This document shows positions 12,191 to 23,300 of a stretch of DNA of 64,000 bases, one piece after another; positions within the stretch are counted from its first letter, which is position 1; every line of letters starts with the position of its first letter. The position numbers and the translations under genes were made by a program. The notes beneath the pieces were generated by a model. The model made no database searches and was not told where the DNA came from. It saw only the letters and a list, made by a program, of their open reading frames with translations. Source of the DNA: Nematostella vectensis (lineage: Eukaryota > Cnidaria > Anthozoa > Actiniaria > Edwardsiidae). The stretch is taken from the NCBI RefSeq assembly GCF_932526225.1, contig NC_064040.1, positions 3,350,181 to 3,414,180 of the forward strand. Direction: 5' to 3'.

Positions 12191-12910
12191 CAGCTACCAT
12201 TGTCGATTGACGCTTAATAAAACGAGTTGTCAAGCGAGCTCACGTACTTCTAGTCCGCATTTGTATTTCTTTATTCTCCCTTACCTCATTAAGAGTTAAG
12301 TATTAGTGGATCTTAATAGATACTCTAGTCTGTGGGGACATATTTATACATGTTGTTTTTAAGAACCTCTTATGCTTAGAAGTGTTCTTCTTTAATTATC
12401 ATGTCAATAATACTTTGAAACTGCAGTCCTTTTCGAATCGTTATTTGTAAATACCTAAATGCGAACCTAAGTATACGAAAAACACATCAGAAAAAAGGCC
12501 ATAAATAAATGAATGTTATTTTAAAATGAATTCCTTTAATTAAATACTGAATTAAGGCGGTCTATTAATTGCTTTTAATGATTAAATTGTGAATTTGCTT
12601 TTTTAAATTGAAAAACCACAAGCGATTATAAAATAGGCGCCACAAAAAGGTAGAAATGCAATCAATAGTTAGAAACAGAATTTGAATGCGATGCAATGTC
12701 CATGATATTCTCGAACAGCTAAATGGTTGGTAGCATGCTGAGTTCGGCAGCTTTTGGTTCTATGATGTGTTGTTAAATGAGTGTCTTATTAATTAGCGCG
12801 TTCATATCCCCAGGAAACCAATAAACATTTAACGAGAATAGATGGTGATGCACTCGCCTGAAAGGATATGAACACTCTCAACGCTGTATACATATCCGCC
12901 GATCTTCACC
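12191..12910. other. Intergenic, upstream of the plus-strand peptide gene
   Basis: AT-rich. No exons seen. Confidence 0.5.
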
Positions 12911-12918
12911 TATAAAAC
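12911..12918 (+). promoter_or_regulatory. TATA box of peptide gene
   Basis: CCTATAAAACAT lies 74 bp upstream of ATG 12985, followed about 30 bp later by a CT-rich stretch suitable as a start region. Confidence 0.6.
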
Positions 12919-12984
12919 ATACGTTTCTTCTCCACTGCTCGCACACATTTGTAACTTGCTACCCAAAGAAATTGTAATTTCACA

Positions 12985-15132
12985 ATGGCATGCAAAAGTC
13001 TGGTAGTGACTTCTTTTGTTCTTTGTGTTGCGTTTGTACTCGAGACAAACGCTATATCGGCTGGTATCAAGATAAACGTGCCCCGTCCGAAAGGGAAGAA
13101 ATCTCTGGATGTCGTGCACTACGCAGGTTATACAGTAGATCAAAGGCGAGCTGCATCGAGCAGACAAACAACACAAGCGGTAAGCTACAGGGCTAATTCA
13201 TTTCTCTGAAAACTTTTCTCATTTTGAATTTCGCTTTGCGAATCCCACTAACTTTTTGTGGCAAAGAAACAACAAATCGCAATGAAAACCGCTCCATGCC
13301 AAAGGACATATCTTTCCCGCTATGCTTATACAGTATGTATAACATAAGCTCTGAGCCTTTTTTTTGCACACAAATGTTTTACTGTATTACTTTTTTTTGT
13401 TTGAGTTGCTTGATTATCTTATTTTTTATCGTTTAACGACTGACAAAAAGACCTCATAATCTTACACCACAATCTTAAAACCAATTACGCTACCGTGTAC
13501 CTGCCCAAATACTGTGAACCCCGTTAACCCGAGACCATAAGGGAAATGGGAGTTATCCAGCGTGGAAATTTCGGGTTGTCAAAAGCCCCATGGAATGAGA
13601 CAAGACTAAGAACGTAGTTTTTATTGATGCTAGATATCTCTTATATTTGAACTTTTCCTAGCGGGCAAGGTAACGAATTCTGCATTTTGATTAGCGGACC
13701 GCACTTTAGTCTCTTAGCCCTCTATCGCGGGCGCACGCGGTGACTTGCGAGAGTCAAACAATATAGGCAAAATTTGGGTCTTTGGGAGTCGGAAAATAAT
13801 GAATCAGTTATTTACCGGCCTTTGGGTCGGGCCGTATTGGCAACAGTTTTTTTGGTTCCTCAATACGGCCCTCCCAGCCATTAAAGAACATACAAATTTT
13901 CTATTACAAGAACTGAAAGCATCGCCGCACGACAAGCTGCGTTTTTCTTAATCAAAAGCAAATCAAAATCGACGCTACAATTCCACTACTCTTCCTTTAA
14001 TTACCTCATTCCTCTAAGCATTACGGGAGGGTAAAACTTTTTATGCATCTTGTCTCTCCGACCCGCATCTTTTGGGCGGTTTATCGATATGACAGTTTTA
14101 TGTTTCACTCTTTAGTATCGTTCCTTCCCTCGAATTTAGGAATATGCCATTGTTTGTCTAGTCTGGAAAGATTGGGCAATTAACAGAGGGCAATTAACAT
14201 TATATCTTAATAAGAGGATAATTCCAATAACCTTTCCACTGCGTGTAATTTGATGATATTGTGAAATGCTTACTAGGGTAGCAAGTCTTCTCAACCCAAT
14301 TGAAACATAAAACATATCTGGTTTGTCGCTTGTCGCGTTTTTGGCTCGTGCAGAGGTATCGGGGTAGATTTGATTGCTTTCGAGGATGGCATGTTCCTCA
14401 TCGGCTCTTTCTCGGCTCTTTCTCGGCTCTTTCTCGGCACTTTCTCGGCACTTTCTCGGCATTTTCTTCCACATCAAGCCAGCAATGTATTTTCTTCTAT
14501 ATGTCATTTGTCATATCCCTACTCCACCGAGAAACTGCACGATGAGAGTTTCCGGGTCTTTCCGTGTGATCTCACTCTGATTTGATTCATTTTACATTCT
14601 ATTTTTAGATTGACGGTGATGATTTCTGTCGACGTTCCTACGACTTTTGCTTGACAAGTTTGCAAGAGGGGAGAAGATGAATAAAAACCAGGAACGATTC
14701 TAGTGAATGATAGCACCGAGTACTGAAACAGGGTAGTAGGACTTGAACGATTCATACGATTTTATATATCTTGGTTGTAAATGTCTCAAACTGCTGCGAT
14801 AGACTCGATTCTTGTAAAACTAATGTTGTTAATCACCAAGTGAAAACATTGTGAATGTCTTAAAAAAAGTGTTTTTCTGCGTCAAGATATCGTGACACGA
14901 TAGTCATCAATAGGCCATAAAATTGTTCTTCAACAAAACGGAAGCGAAATATTTCAAAATTTAACTCACACCAATTTTTCTGTAGTTCAAATTTCGTGAT
15001 CAACAACAGGACAAACTTCCTGACTTATTTGATTATAAATGCGTATAAAAGTTTGTCAGCAAAAATAAAGTATGTTTATTTTCGGAACGTTGTCTCCAGG
15101 TCTCCGTTGATTTGTTCGGCAAGGTGTTTTAG
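12985..15132 (+). CDS. Short secreted peptide precursor (75 aa), two exons
   Basis: Exon 1 is 12985-13179 and ends at a GCG|GTAAGC donor. The proposed exon 2 is 15100-15132, after TTGTCTCCAG; phase 0 matches and adds VSVDLFGKVF before a stop. Residues 1-23 are a signal peptide (MACKSLVVTSFVLCVAFVLE and following). The mature peptide lacks cysteine and contains IKINVPRPKGKKS, an RR site at residues 54-55 and a C-terminal LFGKVF. Length, KxNVxxPKG motif, RR site and LF...F end all parallel the minus-strand gene at 4223-4456, which supports both calls. The TATA box supports exon 1. Exon 2 rests only on phase and on the resemblance of its C-terminus to the other peptide, so treat it as tentative. 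Function unknown; secreted. Confidence 0.5.
13829..13871. repeat. Short hairpin
   Basis: GGGCCGTATTG is inverted as CAATACGGCCC across a 21-nt spacer, inside the intron of the peptide gene. It probably marks a degraded dispersed repeat; the open frame at 13745-13951 across it is not supported as a gene. Confidence 0.5.
14400..14466. repeat. 12-bp tandem repeat
   Basis: CTCTTTCTCGGC and the variant ACTTTCTCGGC repeat five to six times within the peptide-gene intron. Confidence 0.8.
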
Positions 15133-15251
15133 CGTGGAGGCGAGGCTGAATCCGGAAGTCACTCTGCATCATCATTTGTTTGGGTGGTTTCGATAAAAAT
15201 TGCCTCCATTTCCTGGGGGAATTCTATACCATGCCTAGAATAGGAACGGGG

Positions 15252-15283
<32 letters not shown>

Positions 15284-16284
15284 TTTTTGCATTCTTGCTC
15301 CCAGGAGAAAGGGTGAGTAAGCAGTTTTGTCCTTTTTGTGTGACACAGGTGAAAACGGTGAGCCTGTGTTCGATACTTTCTCGGGAGTTTCTATGTCTTA
15401 AAGCTTGAATGTCGTAGTAAACGTTATATCTGTATTGAATAAATACAAATGACCGAAAACCGAGAACGGGGGCGAGCAAAGAGGAGAGGGTGAGCAAGGG
15501 ATATGGAATTGTACCTGGTAAACAGTAAAAAAAAAAAAAAAAAACCAATTCGAAGACATGGCCGAGAATCGAACCTCGTCCAGGTTAGGTAAAATGAGAA
15601 AAAATAGACCATACTTCCAGACATGCGCTGAAACACCGTATGGCAGCATAAAGCTTTACGGCTAAGCTGGAGATTTCGCCCCCAGCACCGCTATCTAGCG
15701 AACTGTACAACACAAAGGAACATGAGGTACCCGCGCATTAATGGGGAGGCAATAACCAGGATCCCAGCCCTGTCTTAGTCGGTTACGCCACGCACAGCTC
15801 GCTGAGATATACACTGAAAAATATCAGGGTCTTTTCACGCTTGCTCTCGTGGGAATAGGTGTGTTGCTATGGTAATGTAGAGATCTCGTCATCATGTGTA
15901 GCACACATTACAACCTAGGTTTACATTGCTGCCTTTAGCCTTTGTACTTCTTTGTCCAGTCATGCACGTGCATATGACATTTTTAGTGTCCAGAACAACA
16001 AAAGCAAGCTACATTAAAATACACGCAATCTAAGATGTTTTTTTTTTCTGGTTTTAGAAAATACTGTGATTAAACCTCTCGCAAGCTACTCTCCTCGAAT
16101 TTCTTAGGAGCATTTCAGACTCTATAGTTTATATTTTCCTAAATTTAGCGTCCAAAAATCACAAATCATGCTATTTGAACTGTAGAGTCTCACACGCTGT
16201 AACGAAGCACTTTGTGATAAAAAAGCTGAAGCACTTTGTCATAAAATCTGACGCACCATAGTTAGTAGAGGGAGAGTTGGCAGG
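15133..16284. other. Intergenic with homopolymer tracts
   Basis: (GT)n followed by poly-T near 15253-15289 and poly-A near 15527-15544. The minus-strand segment around 15550 has a GGTTCGATTC-like motif but no tRNA fold. No gene seen. Confidence 0.5.
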
Positions 16285-16850
16285 GAAAGATATGTTCATG
16301 ACAGAAGGCGTGCTTGATGGATGTTCATGACAGGAGGCGTGCTTGATGGGTGTCCGTGACAGAAGGCGTGCTTGATGGGTGTACATGATAGGGGGCGTGC
16401 TTGATGGGTGTACATGATAGGGGGCGTTCTTAATGGGTGTTCATGACAGGAGTCGTTCTTAATGTGTGTTCATGACAGGAGGCGTGCTTGATGGGTGTCC
16501 GTGACAGAAGGCGTGCTTGATGGGTGTACATGATAGGGGGCGTTCTTAATGGGTGTTCATGACAGGAGTCGTTCTTAATGTGTGTTCATGACAGGAGTCG
16601 TTCTTAATGTGTGTTCATGACAGGAGGCGTGCTAGATGGTTGTACATGACAGGAGGCGTGCTTGATGGGTGTCCGTGACAGAAGGCGTGCTTGATGGGTG
16701 TCCGTGACAGAAGGCGTGCTTGATGGGTGTACATGACAGGAGGCGTGCTTGATGGGTGTACATGACAGGAGGCGTTCTTAATGGGTGTTCATGACAGGAG
16801 TCGTTCTTAATGTGTGTTCATGACAGGAGTCGTGATTGACGGGTGTTTAT
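16285..16850. repeat. Minisatellite, 29-bp unit, about 19 copies
   Basis: Units are GGTGTnCATGACAGGAGGCG followed by TGCTTGATG or TTCTTAATG. Three variant classes (GTCCGTGACAGAAGG, GTACATGATAGGGGG, GTTCATGACAGGAGT) recur in blocks. Confidence 0.95.
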
Positions 16851-17311
16851 GAAACTAACACTAAAAGTGGATGCTAAGGAGACTATCTGATTTGTTGATA
16901 AGACATCGAAGTCTAATAAAAAAAATCTGGCTTAAAAGATGTCAACTCCTTTTTGTCATCCTTTATGATTTTGACTTTGGCCTGTCGACATCTATTTGCC
17001 TTTAGTCCGATGAACAAATTTTGAAGATACAAGCATGCTACTCGTATGATTATTGCTAATGACTATGGCAGGTTGGTTAAAAAAAAGATGCGGGGCTCCT
17101 GTGTTAGGTCAGCTCGCCGAGAGAGAACTAAGACGATTTCTTTACCCAGCATGCATTCGGGTAATTTTGTAATGGCGGATCTTTTTCAAGTCAAAAGAGA
17201 GGAGAATTCATAACAAAAATTTCAGCATAGTTCCTGAACAGCTCTTATACTGGATAATTAAGTTAACATGCATACGTTATAGTATACTACCCAAGCTCAT
17301 CACGTGAAATA
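16851..17311. other. Upstream region of the C16orf89-like gene
   Basis: AT-rich sequence; no exon seen. It should contain the promoter of the gene that starts at 17312, but no TATA box stands out. Confidence 0.4.
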
Positions 17312-20300
17312 ATGGAGCAGCGTTTGTGTAGCGGCTTTACGAGACTGTGTTTATTGTTGTTCTATGGGATGTCTGTAGGTTTGTCACAGCAAATGGAGAC
17401 AAACCCGGAGGTTTTAGTGGGGAGATCCATCGGTGCTTTGACAAAAGGCATTGCGTATTATCAAGGACTTGAATCTAAGGGTCGCGTTCGTTCTGAGGAG
17501 CTATTAGGACTAAGGATAGCATCTGGTAGGTACCGTGAAATGAATAGATTGATGTTGTGGTTTCAAATGTGGCACGGTTTGAATTTTTTTCAAACTGGTT
17601 TGAATTTTTTAAACTAGCTCATTTTTGGATACCTAGCATTCTAAAAGGGATTTCATTTTTGGGGAGTCATTAATAAAACAGGGGCTTTGATTTTTTTTTT
17701 TTTTTGGGGGGGGGGGGGGGTAACTAAAGAACGGATAAAAGATTATCCCCTTTTCTTCCCAATCCCACTTTCTTCCATCCTTTCTATTTGCTTACCCCAC
17801 ACCACCCTATCCTTACCCCCCTCCTTATCCCTATCCCTACCCCCTCCGTAATCACTATCCATACCCCCCTACAACTTTATATTTCTTTTATTTTTTTTTC
17901 TAAATAAACCTTACCTTCACAAGGATTTGAACCACTGACCTTTAGATTGAAACTCCAATGCATTACCAACTGCGCTATCGAGGATTTCGTTGGTGAAATT
18001 GTTTGCACATCATTTTTATGTCGGCAATGTATTATAATTTATGCGCAAATGACATTAAAATTCACGCATGCGCATCGTAGATGATACGGCACTTAGCAAT
18101 ATGGCCGACTGTGTAGACAGCCAGGAATTCTTGAAGCAAATAGATACTATAAAAGAGCAAGCAAAGACTCAGAAATCTGGCATCAATGTTTTCATCACTG
18201 ACGAGTTCTATTCTAAAGCTCAAGACTATCTTAAAGAAAAAGCAAAAGGCAACGAACGTAGAATAAGCAATCAAATGACAAAGACCGAAATCGAAGCTAT
18301 AAAAAGAAAGAAATGGACTCTAAATGCCAAAAACGAAGTAGTTTCAAGTGGAGGAAAGCCAGTTCTATGTCGTAGCCAACTACATCAACATCTGTCATTT
18401 GCACACCAAAGAGTGGCTCACAGAGGACGACAAAAAACTGAAAAATGGATCCAAGATAACTTTGCAGAAGTCACACAGAAAGTGATCAATGTTTTCGTAC
18501 AGTTGTGCAAATATCACGCCGAACAAAAACCCATAACAAGGCGTGTTAAAGAGGTTACTAAACCATTTCAAGCGCCAACATTTCTCTCTTTTATCGAGTT
18601 AGATCTAATGGATTTCCGTAACACACCGTGCAAATGCAGTAAACGCCATCAATGGGTGCTAAACATTATCGATCACCATTCAAAGTACGTAACTTGTTGG
18701 CCATTGAAGGGAAAGAATGCAGTTGAAGTCTTACAAGGTCTTCAAAACTACTGCTACTCATTTGGTTTTCCAAAGAAAATAGTTTGTGACAACGGTACTG
18801 AGTTTTCGAATGCCATGCTGAATTCCTTCTGTGAAGAAAACAACATAGAAATTTGCCATGGATCTCCAAGGACACCAACTACTCAAGGCCTTGTAGAAAG
18901 AAGCAACCGCACATGGAAGGAGGACATGCGAGCAATACTAATCTCAAAGCAAAAAAGTGTTGGTGAATGGTGCAAAGCAACAATGGAAGCCTCATATACT
19001 ATGAACATAACGTATCATAGAGCTATTAAATGTTCACCGTACGAAGCTGTCTTTGGGTTTAAAGCCCACCGTGAGATCAACAGAATTGAACAAGATGGAC
19101 AAGAGGTTCAAGAAGAACAACTAGAGGACAACCCAACAGTACCACTTGAACAAGAAGAACAACTAGAAGACAACCCAACAGTATCACTTGAACAGGAAGA
19201 ACAACTAGAAGACAACCCAACAGTACCACTTGAACAAGAAGAACAACTACAGGACAACCCAACAGTACCACTTGAACAAGAAGAACAACTAGAAGACAAC
19301 CCAACAGTACCACTTGAACAGGAAGAACAACTAGAAGACAACCCAACAGTACCACTTGAAGAACATATTGACAATGAGGGAAGGAAATGTAAGCGTCAAA
19401 AAATCTGTGAATCACAGAAAACATATAATGAAAAAATGAAAAAACAAACACAGAAAGCAAAGAAATTCAAATTTAATGTATATGACATTGTTGCTATTAA
19501 ATACATAAGTCTGACAAAGTCAGTAAATTACATCCTAATATGCTCATTGGCAAAATTACAGAGATTGATTCTACAAGTAATTATGTAAAAGTGGTAACAC
19601 AGTTTGGTATCATTAAAGGGCTTATTGCCCCAACCAGACTAAATCCTTGTACTGCAACAAATGTTGCATTTGATTATGATCACGAGGTATCGTTCACATA
19701 TGCATGTAAACAATGTCAATCATAACTGTCAATAAACTGCCTTCTGGTTAAAACACTCATCACTTTTTTAACCAACTACCTAACAATATACTGTAGTTAG
19801 AATGTAACCTAACCATATATACCCAACTTTGTCCCAAAACCTAACCCCAAGGTACTATGAATATAAAGCCGTACCCAACCTTCTCCCTAAACCTAACCCC
19901 AAGGTTCTATGAATATAAAGCCGTACCCAACCTTCTCCCTAAACCTAACCCCAAGGTACTATGAATATAAAGCCATACCCAACCTTCTCCCTAAACCTAA
20001 CCCCAAGGTACTATGAATATAAAGCCGTACCCAACCTTCTCCCTAAACCTAACCCCAAGGTACTATGAATATAAAGCCGTACCCAACCTTCTCCCTAAAC
20101 CTAACCCCAAGGTACTATGAATATAAAGCCGTACCCAACCTTCTCCCTAAACCTAACCCTAAGGTGCTATGAATTGTTAAAACTGGTATGAAATTTTTCA
20201 AACCAGTTTGAAAAATTCAAACCAGTTTTAACAATTTCAATCCAAGAAGCATTTTAAACCACAACATTGACGTGCTGAGTAAAAGAGCAAACAGACAAAA

Positions 20301-23300
20301 CAAACATGGTACATGTACAAGACATATAAGAGCTATAAAAAGGACTGATGCAGAAATTAGACAGTAACTAGATCTATTTGTTAGTGGACTAAAGTCCCTT
20401 CATATAAGTAATTTCTGTTTATAAGTCTAGCAAATGGTGTAATTTGTAAATGGACAGAAATCAATCAAATATAGCCAATAACAAGTTTGTTGTGGTCAAG
20501 AAATGAACTAAGATTACGCCCTCTTTCTGTTAACGAATGAATTAGGAAGACAAATATAAATGTAGGCCTGAACTTGCCTCATATGAGTTCAACTGTACTT
20601 CTATGCTTCATAAACTTAGTAGAATTATTTGTGAATATTTACCTTCTATCAAACATATTTCAAGTTTTCTGTGTTTCCTTTTAACAGATTCCTTGCAGTG
20701 GGTCATTGATGACTGCATAAAAAGCCCTGAAATATATGTTCCAATATATCTTCTTGAGCAAATGAAGATGTTATGTGCAAAGCTTAACGTCCTTGTTCCA
20801 AGAATAGTCAACATAGACAAACCAAGGAATCTCACAGCAGGATTTAGCAACTTCTTGGAAAATTCTGTGGAGCTGTTTCAGTCTTTTAGGGGAATCAATG
20901 TTGATAAGGAAGATAGAAAGGAAATTCGACCAATTCAATCAAGCTCGGTTCCATCATTAACACTTGTTCAGTCCTGTATTGGAGATCTCTCTTCTAAAAA
21001 CCAAACATGTAACCTACCACCATATTGTTGGGCAGCACTACAGCCAGGAGCTTTTCCTGGATCGATGGTTACTCACCAAGCTATGTTACTACTAAAAGTG
21101 ATGGTGTCAGGTAAAGAAATGGGTAAAAAAGGGGAACAAAAAGTAAAAATTGTGTCCAATTATTAATGGAGTTGGTTATATCATGTTAATGTATTAAAAT
21201 CTCGTTAATCTCCATATAAAAATATAATGCAACACCCCTCTGAAAAACAAATAACAATGTCAAGTTTCTTGGTAACAGGGCTGGTCGTTTGTCCTATAAT
21301 TGAAATTTCAGCCAATCAGAAAAGGGCCTGGATAGCTCTCAAGCAGAAGACCGCTAACCATTTGGAGGGCTTTAGTAAAAAGCTTGAAGTCTTGAATCCA
21401 AAATCTGATGTATTAGCAGTGTTAAAATTTTTCCGATAGAGAGTTTTTTGTATTCCCCATCAATGGCTTTGAATTGTCTTTTACAGTGAACGGGCATGTT
21501 TTTCTTACAGGCTTCGGAGAATTGAATTGAGAATAGGAGCTTTTATTAAGATGTTTACAGACCTTGACAGATAAAGCAACGGCAGAACAATAAAAAAGTT
21601 CCAAAGTGTGTGAGGATTGTGTGTGCGAGATGTAAACTACTCGGCCTTGGTTGAATAGTTAAAATGTTTCACAGCTAGTGATAATCTTTATTATCGAAGT
21701 TTATAAAGGCAAATTAGATATTGTATTTGACATTTTGATGCGCCAGCGAGTGATTGCTAACATTCGTTGGCACTTTTCTCTAGTTTTGCACATTTTAACG
21801 AGCTTATCACTTGGGCTTTGAAACGGAGATGTTGCACAAAGTGTACTTCCTCATCTACAAGTATTTATGGGTGTTTTACAGCACGAATAGATGCAAATAA
21901 GTTGCAGAATATCGTAAGTGACATCACGGACAAGCGTGTGTGGTGATTGATCCAGCAGTTAGTGGGGTGTTGAGGCCTAGCCACACCTGGAAATTGAGCC
22001 TATTCAAGCCAGGGCTTGATTTGAATATTGTTTGCTAACTTATCTAAGCTCAAAAAACATCAGAACATCTTTTTGAGCTGGGTAAGTTTGGGGAGTATTT
22101 TTTTTTGTTTCAACCTCTAGCTTACCCAATAGCAAGTTTGCCTGGGTTGAGCATGTCAGTGGTCAAATAGAACCCTAATGGCATAAGCTAGGTGTTAGAG
22201 AGTTTAAAAAATCTTTTTGTTTTTGTTTGATTTTGTTGATATTTTTATTTTGTTGTAGGCTGCTCCAAGAATGTGAATGGCAAATGGAAAAGCATAACTG
22301 TGCAGGAGTTAGCAGATGGAATATGTTTTTCATTGTACCCTAGAGTGTCATCATTTCACCAGTCGGGGTTCCTTCCAGATGAAGAGACCATGATGTTTTT
22401 AGACTCTTTCTTTGCTTGCAGTTTACTTGGCTTTGAGGACTTTTTGCATGTGGCTCACATGAGAATAGCAGCAATTCTCGAGAGCCAATTGTCATCTGGA
22501 TGTTTTGGATTTATGAGGAGTTCAGAAGGGCAAGATACTGGTAATTGTCACTTAAGTTTTCATTTTTCAAGTTTTTTTTACTTAAGGTCTGTTGACACAG
22601 CCTATGCATTTGTGACAATATCATGGTGACATCTTTATTGCAGGGGATTTAAGCATGCTAATTTTTTTGTGAAAATCACTGTGACTTATTATCACTAACA
22701 TTGATGCCCTTATCCTGGCTTAGGGACTCACCCATCCCCCCCCCAAAAAAAAACAAAAAAACAACAACAACAAACTTTCATTTATGGTGAATGTAGAGCA
22801 TTCCTTTTAAAAATAGGGAACTTTTTTGGTAAAAGAATACCCCATGCCTCCTATGTAGATATTGAAAGAATATATAGAAATGTATATATTGAACTACAGT
22901 AAGTTATCTTTTGTTTGATTATTTTGACAAATGGTATATTGCTATATGTTTCGGCTCCCTTAGCTGTGTTTGAGGCTAGTTCTTACAGGATGTAAGCAGG
23001 TTTAGGAACATGGTGAAGCATCATGGTCTATGTTTTGGTTCTAAGGAATATACATTATTAGATATTTTATGTAATTTTATGTTGCCATGTTTTCATGAAC
23101 CTTTCTATTAGTTTTTTTTTTTTTGCATTCTTTCTTGCATGCACGCTTCCTCTCATGCATCGCGATGTAAGACAGGGGGTGTACAAATTGATTCAGTTCC
23201 GTTTCAACACTTGTGCAGTATGGTTATTTTTAGGGGGGGTGAATAGGTTCGCAAATTTGTACCCGAAATGCTCACGCATAACGGATTTTGATGATTATTT

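Larger units (their letters stand above)
17553..20266 (+). mobile_element. Ginger-like integrase-type DNA transposon, complete ends, TTGA target duplication
   Basis: The ends are inverted: TGTTGTGGTTTCAAATG at 17553-17569 and CATTTTAAACCACAACA at 20250-20266. A second block inside them also matches in inverse (GGTTTGAATTTTT, then CAAACTGGTTTGAA on the left). TTGA flanks both sides (17549-17552 and 20267-20270), a 4-bp target duplication. TGT...ACA ends plus a DDE integrase are what is known for Ginger-type elements, whose transposase derives from or is shared with Gypsy integrase. Inside are the integrase gene (18068-19725), a degraded tRNA-like segment (17914-17983), a T/G homopolymer run near 17692-17720 and a 52-bp tandem array near the right end. 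The element lies in intron 1 of the C16orf89-like gene, 23 bp after the splice donor, in the sense orientation. The integrase has one frameshift, so this copy is probably inactive. Confidence 0.85.

Noticed and set aside
15540-15660. Possible tRNA on the minus strand (GGTTCGATTCTCGGCC-like)
   Set aside because: The T-stem does not pair properly around the GTTCGATTC motif and no D or anticodon arm follows.
19077-19460. Minus frames (repeated VVLLGCLLVV and SSCSSGTVGL)
   Set aside because: Antisense shadow of the 42-bp repeat in the integrase gene.
19842-20165. Telomere-like repeat (CCTAAC words)
   Set aside because: CCTAACCC occurs only once per 52-bp unit within the transposon, so it is a minisatellite, not telomeric sequence.
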